Shown: positions 44,392 through 51,293 of the stretch, one piece after another | How positions within the stretch are numbered: the stretch's first letter is position 1 | How the letters are laid out: each line of letters opens with the position of its first letter | Source of the DNA: Deltaproteobacteria bacterium | GTDB taxonomy: Bacteria; Desulfobacterota; Desulfarculia; Adiutricales; Adiutricaceae | Direction: 5' to 3' | Length of the DNA: 51,293 nt | NCBI GenBank assembly: GCA_031264185.1 | Contig: JAISEL010000061.1 | Location: 1-51,293, forward strand | Program-made: the position numbers and the translations under genes | Notes under the pieces: generated by a model | Seen by the model: only the letters and a program-made list of their open reading frames with translations | What the model was told of the DNA's origin: nothing | The model's database searches: none

Positions 44392-45978
44392 ATGCGGTTG
44401 AGGATCTATCCGGTCAGCTTAAAACAGGGGCTTATTCTGAGCGCTTCAGGCGGTCTGGCTCAGGCTCTGACTTTGCCCAGAAGTTCATGGTGGCCACTGG
44501 CTTTTTTCTGCCTGATCCCTTTATACGCAGCAGCGAAAGAACAAGTCCCCAAGAGAGCCTTTTTATTCGGCTGGATTTACGGTTTAACCCTGGGACTTCT
44601 CAGTTTTTCCTGGCTGGCTGAAGTCATGGCCGGTTACGGCGGTCTGGGTTCGGGAGGCTGGGTCATACTGTTTTTGCTGGCCGCTTTTCTGGCTCTTTTC
44701 CAGGCTGTCTGGGCCAGGCTCATCTGTTCCTTTCAACCCGGAAAATTCGGGCCTTATTCGATACCAATAATAGGGGCCGGACTCTGGGTGGGTCTGGACT
44801 TTGGGAAAAACTGGGTCTTCACCGGCTTTAACTGGTCACCTTTGGCTGTGGGCTTATCAAGCGTCCCTTCTTTAATGGGCGCAGCCGATCTTATAGGCTT
44901 ATACGGCTTGGGATTGCCGGTTGCGGCGGTTTCCGGCTGGCTTTTTTATCTGGACCTGAAAAATATTAAAACCTACCCTCTTTTATTGATTTCTATTTTG
45001 ACGGTCGGGGCTTTATATGCTTACGGCCATAAGACTTATACCCAGTGGGAAGAAAGAATTTCACAGGGTCCGGAAAAGAAAATAGCCGTCCTCCAGGCCT
45101 CTATTGACCAGATGATCAAGTGGGACCGGGATCACCGAGACCTAATTTTGGCCCGTTTAGAAACATTAATGAATCGGGCACAAAGAGAAAATCCATGGCT
45201 TACCGTCTGGTCGGAGACGGCGGCTCCCTTTTCTTACGGCTATGACGCTTATGAAACCGAGTGGCTGGACACTGTCATAAAAAAAAGCCGGACAGGGGCT
45301 TTGGTCGGGGTGACAGCAGTGGAAGATGTCAACGGTCAGCATCATCTTTTTAACCGGGCCTGGCTCATGACATCAGGGGGGAGCGGCCCGTTTTACGATA
45401 AAAGGCATCTGGTGCCCTTTGGGGAATATGTGCCAATGGCCGAAGAACTGCCTTTTTTAAAGTGGCCGTTTTTTCAGGGGGTCCTGGGTGCGGCCGGCAC
45501 CTATAGTCAGGGTCCGTCAAGACCGCCGATTATTTACGATAATGTCCGATTGGGCATAATGATCTGTTTTGAATCTATTTTTCCCTATTTAGCCAGGGAC
45601 CGGACTCTGGAAGGAGCCCAGCTTTTGGTGGTCACCACCAATGACGCTTGGTTCGGTTTAAGCTGGGCCCCGGAGCAGCATTTGCACCAGTCTCTGTGGC
45701 GGGCCGCAGAGAACCGGCGGCCTTTAGTCAGGGCAGCCAATAACGGGGTCTCGGGTTATATAAACCCATCGGGACGTTTGATGGCCCATTCGGCTCAAAA
45801 CGAGATAGAGACCTACATCTACCCAATAAGCTTATTACCGCCACAATATCTGGAACTGACTGTCTTTACCAGGTTTGGCCACTATTTACCTGCCGGGCTG
45901 GCCATAGTTACGGCTCTTTTGGCCTTGGTTCGCCTTTTGAAGTGGTATATTAAAATAGTGCCCAAAAATTGTGAGTAA
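44392..45978 (+). CDS. lnt: Apolipoprotein N-acyltransferase Lnt
   Basis: Inner-membrane enzyme that adds the third acyl chain to the N-terminal Cys of lipoproteins, the last step of their maturation. 528 aa, family length. About six N-terminal TM helices (20-215) precede the periplasmic nitrilase-like domain with the triad Glu275 (TVWSETAAPF), Lys337 (FYDKRHLVPFGEYVP) and Cys392 (IMICFESIFP), and a last TM helix near 500. ATG follows GAGG with good spacing. Together with Lgt at 47846 this covers two of the three steps of lipoprotein processing; lspA is not in the window. Confidence 0.96.
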   Translation: MRLRIYPVSLKQGLILSASGGLAQALTLPRSSWWPLAFFCLIPLYAAAKEQVPKRAFLFGWIYGLTLGLLSFSWLAEVMAGYGGLGSGGWVILFLLAAFLALFQAVWARLICSFQPGKFGPYSIPIIGAGLWVGLDFGKNWVFTGFNWSPLAVGLSSVPSLMGAADLIGLYGLGLPVAAVSGWLFYLDLKNIKTYPLLLISILTVGALYAYGHKTYTQWEERISQGPEKKIAVLQASIDQMIKWDRDHRDLILARLETLMNRAQRENPWLTVWSETAAPFSYGYDAYETEWLDTVIKKSRTGALVGVTAVEDVNGQHHLFNRAWLMTSGGSGPFYDKRHLVPFGEYVPMAEELPFLKWPFFQGVLGAAGTYSQGPSRPPIIYDNVRLGIMICFESIFPYLARDRTLEGAQLLVVTTNDAWFGLSWAPEQHLHQSLWRAAENRRPLVRAANNGVSGYINPSGRLMAHSAQNEIETYIYPISLLPPQYLELTVFTRFGHYLPAGLAIVTALLALVRLLKWYIKIVPKNCE

Positions 45979-46676
45979 GAAAACTTTTGGGGCTGAGTAA
46001 CAAGTAGAGTATATTATCGTTAGATCTATCTGTTCGAGTAAATATTGCTTTGTATTTTTTTGTTTTAGGCAAATTATATGTAATATTATCTATTTTTATC
46101 ATTTGAAAAGCCAAGTTTGAGACAAAAAAATGGCCCAGGGAGAAGAAAAAATAAAAATAGGCTTTAATATAACGGCCACTTTAGATCTGGGGCAGCATAA
46201 TATTTGGATCTGGGCCGGAAATTACCGGGGCTTATAGCCTTTGAATAAGCGGTTTATCTTGACACCTGGCTTGTTTTTTACTATTTATAATAAATATCAG
46301 ACCTGGGATTATAGGTCTTTGAGCTTGGTTATGACCTGTACTCAGGCCGACTGAGACCTTGAAATTTGGTTTTAGAGAACATACACATTAGGGGTCACGA
46401 CTCCTATTGGAATAATTTTATTGAAATACTGGATTAAGTGGGTTATACTTATTGTAATGAATTGTTTTGTCTTTTGGCCCCAAACATTTGTTAGTTTTCA
46501 GGAAAATTAATCCGGAGGCTTTTAGGGGCTTCAATTTTCTTTTCTGTTGTTTCTACTGCCCTATTAAGATAGTTTTATATGTTTTCTGTGTCAGTCAGCC
46601 CGGCCGTTTATGGTCAGGGTTTTCAAATAATTTTAGCTTTTCGCTTTTTTGTAGGTAATTACAAGGAGAAACTCGC
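45979..46676. other. Gap with the promoter and leader of the porin gene
   Basis: No gene is convincing here; a 63-codon frame at 46467-46658 lies in the leader and is probably not translated. A TTGACA with TATTTA 17 bases later (46259-46287) is a second possible promoter. Confidence 0.5.
46421..46449 (+). promoter_or_regulatory. Sigma-70-type promoter of the OmpA-like porin
   Basis: TTGAAA (46421-46426), a 17-base spacer, and TATACT (46444-46449), close to the consensus in both hexamers. Transcription would start near 46457, leaving a leader of about 220 bases before the ATG, as for other highly expressed porins whose leaders carry post-transcriptional control. Confidence 0.6.
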
Positions 46677-47738
46677 ATGAAAGCAAAGATTGCCTTTTTG
46701 GCACTATTTATTTTCATCTTGGCTGGGCCTGGGCTGGCTCAAGCTCAGATGAGAGAAGGTTCTTTTCACTTGAGTCCTATGGGCGGTATTGTCATGCCCA
46801 ACGGCACAATGCATCTGGATAACGCTCCGGCGGCTCTGCTGGGTCTGGGCTACAACTTCACCCGCAACTGGGGCATAGAGTTAATGGGTACCTATGGCCA
46901 CCATCTGGACAACGACGGTCCTGCTCATTGGTACAAGAACAGGCTGTTCAGGGGAGACGAGGGCAGCGCCGACCTGTCCATGGCCCGGCTGAGCGCTGTT
47001 TATCATTTTGATATTGACTCAAACTTTGTGCCCTATATCTCTTTAGGCATCGGCGGACAGTGGGCGAAACGCGATGCTTACGCAGATTACAATTCCGCCG
47101 CCGGGACTGCCGCCGTCGGTTTCAAGTACTTCTTTAACGAAGTTGTGGCTCTCCGGGTTGAACTCAGCGACACCATGGGCTTCCAGCGGAAAGATTTGGG
47201 CAGACAAGATCGACGGGAAAAAGAGCGTCTTAACGCTCCGGTCATTGCCGCCGGTCTGACTTTCCAGTTTGGCGGAGCCGGTCCTTGCGCCGATTCCGAT
47301 AATGACGGGGTCTGCGACATTTATGACAAATGCCCCGGTACTCCGGCCGGTTACAAAGTGGACGCCGATGGCTGCCCCATCACCGTGTCCATAAACCTCC
47401 ACATCAACTTTGACTTCGACAAGTCGGTCATCAAACCTCAGTATTATTCCGAAGTCCAGAAAGTGGCTGACTTCCTGAACAGCCATCCGCTGTCCACCGC
47501 TGTGGTAGAAGGCCACACTGACAGCCGGGGGACTGACGAGTACAACCAAAGGTTATCCCAGCGCCGGGCCGACGCAGTAAGGGCTGCTCTTCTGGAGCAG
47601 TTCAACATCGATCCCGGACGGATCCAGGCTATCGGCTACGGTGAATCCAGACCCATTGCCGATAACGCTACCGCCGATGGCCGGGCCGAAAACCGCCGGG
47701 TCGTGGGTGTCATCTCAGGTCAGGATGTGGACAAATAA
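46677..47738 (+). CDS. OmpA-like outer-membrane porin
   Basis: Outer-membrane protein that ties the membrane to peptidoglycan. 353 aa: signal peptide (KIAFLALFIFILAGPGLAQA), an N-terminal eight-stranded barrel of about 180 residues with alternating aromatic strands, a calcium-binding type-3-thrombospondin-like linker (DSDNDGVCDIYDKCPGTPAG), and a C-terminal OmpA/MotB peptidoglycan-binding domain (INFDFDKSVIKP, VVEGHTDSRGTDEYNQRLSQ, GYGESRPIADN, NRRV). AAGGAGAAACTCGC upstream gives a strong ribosome site. Codon use is the most biased toward C-ending codons in the window, in keeping with high expression. It has its own promoter and a strong terminator. Likely a major surface protein. Confidence 0.93.
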   Translation: MKAKIAFLALFIFILAGPGLAQAQMREGSFHLSPMGGIVMPNGTMHLDNAPAALLGLGYNFTRNWGIELMGTYGHHLDNDGPAHWYKNRLFRGDEGSADLSMARLSAVYHFDIDSNFVPYISLGIGGQWAKRDAYADYNSAAGTAAVGFKYFFNEVVALRVELSDTMGFQRKDLGRQDRREKERLNAPVIAAGLTFQFGGAGPCADSDNDGVCDIYDKCPGTPAGYKVDADGCPITVSINLHINFDFDKSVIKPQYYSEVQKVADFLNSHPLSTAVVEGHTDSRGTDEYNQRLSQRRADAVRAALLEQFNIDPGRIQAIGYGESRPIADNATADGRAENRRVVGVISGQDVDK

Positions 47739-47784
47739 TCCGGGCTAAGGATTAAAGTCTCATCTTAGGTCTTGACTTACATTT

Positions 47785-47822
47785 GAGAAAAACCAGGGCA
47801 AAAACCCTGGTTTTTCTCTTTT
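47785..47822 (+). terminator. Rho-independent terminator after the porin gene
   Basis: Perfect 14-bp stem, GAGAAAAACCAGGG paired with CCCTGGTTTTTCTC, six-base loop, then TTTTAA. It lies about 50 bp after the porin stop and just before the lgt ribosome site, so lgt probably needs its own promoter or read-through. Confidence 0.93.
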
Positions 47823-47845
47823 AAGCTGTAATTTAGGAGAAACAG

Positions 47846-48652
47846 GTGGTCTGGGACCTTGACCCGGTTTTGTTCTGGGTGCCTTTAATAAATCTGCCGG
47901 TACGTTATTACGGTATTATCTTTTCCCTGAATTTTATTCTGGGTTTGCTGCTTTTCCGTTGGCAGGTTAAAAGGAGCGGGGCCCCGGCCGACGAGGCTCT
48001 TGATATGGTCTGGCCGGGCTTTTTGGGTCTGGTGATTGGAGCCCGTTTAGGGCACGTCTTATTTTATAATTTTGATTATTTTTTATCCGACCCAGTCTGG
48101 CTCTTCCGGGTCTGGGAAGGCGGCCTGGCCAGTCATGGGGCGGCTGCAGGCTTACTGGCCGCTATCTTCTGGTACGCCAAAAGGCATAAGAAGTCCTTTT
48201 TAGATACCTGCGACCGGTTAAGCTTCTCAGGCGCTCTGGGCTCGTCTTTGATTAGGCTGGGCAATTTTTTTAATTCGGAAATTGTAGGCAAAAGAACCTC
48301 GTCGGCCTGGGGAGTTAAATTTCCTCTCTATGACTATCAGCTGCCTTTAGATTTAGTGCCGCCCCGTTATCCCAGCCAACTGGTGGAGTTTGGGGCCGGG
48401 CTTTTAATTCTGGGCCTGCTTTTAATTATCGACCGACTGACCGGGGGGGAAAAACGGCCCCGAGGCCTTTTAATTGCCTCATTTTTTAGTCTCTACTTCC
48501 TGGCCCGCTTTTTAATGGAATTTTTAAAAGAAAGGCATGGTCCCCTGGATAATCTTTTCCTTTCTCGGGGGCAATTATTGTCAATAATTCCTTTTATGCT
48601 TGGTCTTTGTCTTTTAATTTATTTAATTAAAAACAAAAGGTCAGTCTCTTGA
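47846..48652 (+). CDS. lgt: Prolipoprotein diacylglyceryl transferase Lgt
   Basis: Inner-membrane enzyme that moves diacylglycerol from phosphatidylglycerol to the lipobox Cys, the first step of lipoprotein processing. 268 aa, seven predicted TM helices. Conserved blocks: LPVRYYGIIF, GARLGHVLFYN (with the essential Tyr/Arg region), GGLASHGAAAG containing the conserved His, the signature LIRLGNFFNSEIVG, and FLMEFLKERHG near the end. The start is GTG at 47846, with AGGAGAAACAG directly upstream. The last codon overlaps the TTG start of the ABC exporter (TTGA), so the two are translationally coupled. Confidence 0.96.
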   Translation: MVWDLDPVLFWVPLINLPVRYYGIIFSLNFILGLLLFRWQVKRSGAPADEALDMVWPGFLGLVIGARLGHVLFYNFDYFLSDPVWLFRVWEGGLASHGAAAGLLAAIFWYAKRHKKSFLDTCDRLSFSGALGSSLIRLGNFFNSEIVGKRTSSAWGVKFPLYDYQLPLDLVPPRYPSQLVEFGAGLLILGLLLIIDRLTGGEKRPRGLLIASFFSLYFLARFLMEFLKERHGPLDNLFLSRGQLLSIIPFMLGLCLLIYLIKNKRSVS

Positions 48653-50550
48653 AAGTAATCTGGCCTCATCGTCTGCCGACTTTATTTTATCGGGCCTTTG
48701 TTCGGGACAGTATCAGGCTCTATCAGGTTTTGCCAAGTAGCCTGAAACTTAGGTCCTGGATTGTTTTAGGCGGCCAGATTTTAGCGGCTGTAACAGAAAC
48801 CTTAACCCTTCTGGTCATCTCTGTTTTTGCCCTGACCATTGCCGCTCCGGAAGAAGTGGCGGAGCATTTTTTAATTAAACCGGTTTTGAAATTATGGCCG
48901 TCTTTGGCACAATTGACCGTCGATCCCCGGAACATGCTCATTTTTGTGACTGTCCTGATGGTCTTATTTGTGATCATTAAGGGGGCAACGAATATTTTTT
49001 CCTCCCATCAGGTAACGGTTCTGGCCCAGAAAGTCAGTGTCGAACTGGCCCGGCAGACTTTGGCCGATTATTTAAACCGGGATTATTTTTGGCATTTAGA
49101 GCCCAAAAGCCAGGATACGATCCACCTGGTCTTAAACCGCAATCGTCTGAGCACTTATGTTTTTTTAGATCTCCTTTTATTCTCCAATAACTTCTGCTGT
49201 ATAGCCCTTTTTACCTGTCTGGCCGTCATTGAACCCAAACTTACTTTGATCTCCGTGGTCGTGTTTTCGGTTGCTTCCGTCGTCATCTACGGCCTTATCC
49301 GCCATCGGGTGGACCGGGTCGGTCAGAAGATTTACGAATCGGTCATGGCTGAAAACCGGGAACTTATGGCCGTAAGCCAGGGCATTCGGGAGATCATCAT
49401 CTACGGCCGCCAGAATACTGCTTTGGGCAGGATTATCAAAATTGGCCGGGATAGTCTGGAGGCTAAAGCCTTTCATGATTTTTCCGGCTTTCTGCCAACT
49501 CAGTGTCTTGAGGTCGTCGGCTTTGGGACTGTTGGCCTGGTCATTATTTCCATGATATCTTCAGGTTTGCCGTTGGCCGAAATTGTCACTTCAGCGTCCC
49601 TTCTGATGCTGACGGCCTGGCGGATTCTGCCGGCTATCAACCGTTGCCTGTCTTTTGCAGTCCAGCTTCGGGGCCTCAGGTCTCAGGCCATGGCCTATTT
49701 GAATTTGGCCGAAAATAACAGTTCCGGCCGGGATTTGGCAGGCAGCAAGAATAACCGGGAGGAAGAAGAGGCAGAGCTTAATTTTACTCACGGTTTAAGC
49801 TTAAAAAACGTCTCATTCACTTATCCAGGCGGGGCGGGGCCGGTAATTAAAGATCTGTCCGTTTCAATTTTAAAAGGTCAGTCTATAGGTTTAATCGGAC
49901 CTTCCGGCTCAGGCAAAACTACTTTGGCTCTCCTTTTGAGCGGTCTTTTTAGCCCTCAGGAGGGAGAATTTCTGGTTGACGGGCAGCCTTTAGTCACCCA
50001 GCGCCAAAAGAATGCCTATTTTAATAAACTTGGCTTTGTGCCTCAGAATCCTCTTTTAATTGACGGCACCCTGGCTGAAAATGTGGCATTTCGGCAATGG
50101 GGCCAGGAAATAGATCTGAACAGAGTCCGTCAGGCGTCCAGGGAGGCGGCCATGGATTTCATTGAAACAGACCCCCAGGGGCTTTTAAGGCCCATTGTAT
50201 CGGGACAAAAATCTCTGTCCGGCGGTCAGGCCCAAAGAGTGGCCATTGCCCGGGCCTTATACTCAAAACCGGACATAATTATTTTTGATGAAGCCACTTC
50301 GGCCTTGGATTTGGCCAGTGAAAATATCATCAAAAGGACTCTGGAGAATACCCAGAGCCAAATGACCTGCATCATAATCGCTCACCGCTTAACCACAGTC
50401 GAAGGTTGCGATGAGCTTTTATGGTTGGAAGATGGACGGATTAAAATGGCCGGGCCGCCGGAGACGGTAATTGAAATCTATAAAAAATTTATGACCGAAC
50501 TGTCCCAGGCCACTGATCGGACAACTGAGGGGCCTTTAGACAAGGCTTGA
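48649..50550 (+). CDS. ABC exporter, fused membrane and ATPase domains
   Basis: Half-transporter of the type I exporter class (MsbA/HlyB-like), 633 aa, working as a dimer in the inner membrane. Six TM helices span about 35-330. The nucleotide-binding domain starts near 380: Walker A IGPSGSGKTTLAL (about 416), Q-loop FVPQNPLL, signature LSGGQAQRVAIARAL (about 522), Walker B IIIFDEATSALD (about 543), H-loop IIAHRLTTV. No peptidase or SPASM partner is near. Overlap with lgt suggests a lipid, lipoprotein or polysaccharide substrate, but none can be read from the sequence. The TTG start is supported by the overlap; it has no strong ribosome site of its own. Confidence 0.92.
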   Translation: MKVIWPHRLPTLFYRAFVRDSIRLYQVLPSSLKLRSWIVLGGQILAAVTETLTLLVISVFALTIAAPEEVAEHFLIKPVLKLWPSLAQLTVDPRNMLIFVTVLMVLFVIIKGATNIFSSHQVTVLAQKVSVELARQTLADYLNRDYFWHLEPKSQDTIHLVLNRNRLSTYVFLDLLLFSNNFCCIALFTCLAVIEPKLTLISVVVFSVASVVIYGLIRHRVDRVGQKIYESVMAENRELMAVSQGIREIIIYGRQNTALGRIIKIGRDSLEAKAFHDFSGFLPTQCLEVVGFGTVGLVIISMISSGLPLAEIVTSASLLMLTAWRILPAINRCLSFAVQLRGLRSQAMAYLNLAENNSSGRDLAGSKNNREEEEAELNFTHGLSLKNVSFTYPGGAGPVIKDLSVSILKGQSIGLIGPSGSGKTTLALLLSGLFSPQEGEFLVDGQPLVTQRQKNAYFNKLGFVPQNPLLIDGTLAENVAFRQWGQEIDLNRVRQASREAAMDFIETDPQGLLRPIVSGQKSLSGGQAQRVAIARALYSKPDIIIFDEATSALDLASENIIKRTLENTQSQMTCIIIAHRLTTVEGCDELLWLEDGRIKMAGPPETVIEIYKKFMTELSQATDRTTEGPLDKA

Positions 50551-51293
50551 AGAAAAAACGGCCCAATATTGCCAGGAAGGCTGACGGCGGTCACCATATT
50601 GACATCTGACAGGAGAACCTGATACCGCTTGATATACCCTGAGAGTGTATGCTCTCATTATTCATTACTGCTCTTTTTTTGATAATTTCTTTCAGTCGTT
50701 TCATAGGGCAGAACTATTATGCTTGTGAGAGGAGTAAGAACATGGATCTGCGCGGAGGGCAAACAAAAGGGTGTTACCTGCTGCGACTCAGCGGATCTTG
50801 GGTAATGGAACTCATAGCATTCTCAACTATTTATTTAAGCTAATGCCCTAGCTTCAGCGGAATAAGTACACTTAAGTTAAGGCGCGGATTTTCAGAGGTT
50901 GGTTTTTTGGTCAGGATGAACATAAGCAGGAGAAGTCCAGGCCTTAAAACAATACCGCTTCTTCCTTACAGGATGGTCCGCAAGAACAGCTTTTTTTCTT
51001 TTTATTCAGGCAGGATAAGTGTTTTAGGTAACCATAAGACCAGGTCCTAAAGTCAGCCGGTTGAGTTGGGCCTCAGTTATTCTGTCCAGGAAATCGGGCA
51101 AGTCACGATTTTGGTCATGACGACAGCTCGTCCAGGCGGAGTCAGGCTAAAACAGTCCGGCCTCTCTGCCTTCGCCGCCGGCCTTTGACGGCCCTGCCTC
51201 TGCCATGACAGCTTCAGGGAATATCCTGCCGATCTCGCCTTTACCGCCAAATTGAAGGGTAGTCTTAAAAAGGCATCTGGCGCTGCACTAAAG
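50551..51293. other. End of window, no intact gene
   Basis: On the minus strand at about 50947-51130, two frames give HDQNRDLPDFLDRITEAQL and LNKKKKSCSCGPSCKEEAVL, which look like the worn 3' end of one gene with a Lys/Cys-rich tail, joined by a frameshift near 51040. The rest of the gene cannot be followed. A 64-codon plus frame at 50649-50843 has no support. Confidence 0.3.

Noticed and set aside
1-51293. tRNA or rRNA genes
   Set aside because: I scanned for TPsiC-arm-like GGTTCGAATCC sequences and conserved rRNA blocks and saw none; a covariance search was not possible.

Overview
The window looks like part of a chromosome from a motile Gram-negative bacterium with an outer membrane. The support is an OmpA-type porin, the lipoprotein enzymes Lgt and Lnt, and the MotA/MotB stator. 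Gene style (frequent GCC, CTG and CGG codons, tight minus-strand operons) and gene types would fit a Desulfobacterota/deltaproteobacterial lineage, but no rRNA or marker phylogeny is present, so this is a guess. GC-richer genes are separated by long, very AT-rich gaps full of broken transposases and wrecked genes. That pattern suggests a genome under relaxed selection, for example a host-associated lineage with many mobile elements.

Layout. 1-1 kb: frameshifted ISAzo13-type transposase. 2-4.9 kb: motB, motA and a HIT-family hydrolase. 5-7.6 kb: nested IS relics, namely an IS1634-type tail, an IS630-type tail, and a second complete but dead IS630-type element with TIRs and a TA target duplication. 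7.7-14.2 kb: a three-gene minus-strand unit of two paralogous single-TM envelope proteins and a 981-aa helicase/PLD-like protein whose catalytic motifs have all been replaced. 14.3-19 kb: a doubtful ORF, AT-rich gaps and an IS1595-type relic. 19-21 kb: a tail-anchored coiled-coil protein built on a perfect-length 21-bp tandem repeat, bracketed by a pair of direct repeats. 21-24 kb: a third envelope paralogue plus a spermidine-synthase-like methyltransferase. 24.4-26.1 kb: a histone H1-like/HTH fusion bracketed by two relics resembling IS200/IS605 right ends (omega-RNA scaffold). 26.6-27.4 kb: a degenerate AT-rich repeat array. 27.6-32.8 kb: a tightly packed operon pyk, small ORF, acidic protein, secreted protein, mnmG. 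33.4-35.1 kb: a TOPRIM-like DUF3226 gene behind a broken AAA ATPase. 35.3-36.6 kb: a membrane protein with a PH-like tail. 36.6-38.8 kb: pabA-pabB-pabC. 40-43 kb: a second AAA ATPase (COG1106/AbiLi type) cut in two by an IS630-type element, itself carrying a 178-bp MITE. 43.3-50.6 kb: FabH-like synthase, Lnt, OmpA-like porin, Lgt and an ABC exporter.

How it fits together. The intact genes are mainly housekeeping: cell envelope and lipoprotein maturation, flagellar stator, pyruvate kinase, tRNA modification and p-aminobenzoate synthesis. The accessory part is largely ruins, including two ATPase genes of families often found in phage defence. The points that most merit follow-up are: the intact pseudo-helicase/pseudo-nuclease in an operon with envelope paralogues; the two repeat-bracketed genes for low-complexity proteins; the MITE whose ends match the IS630-type element 34 kb away; and the regularly recurring AT-rich array downstream of mnmG.
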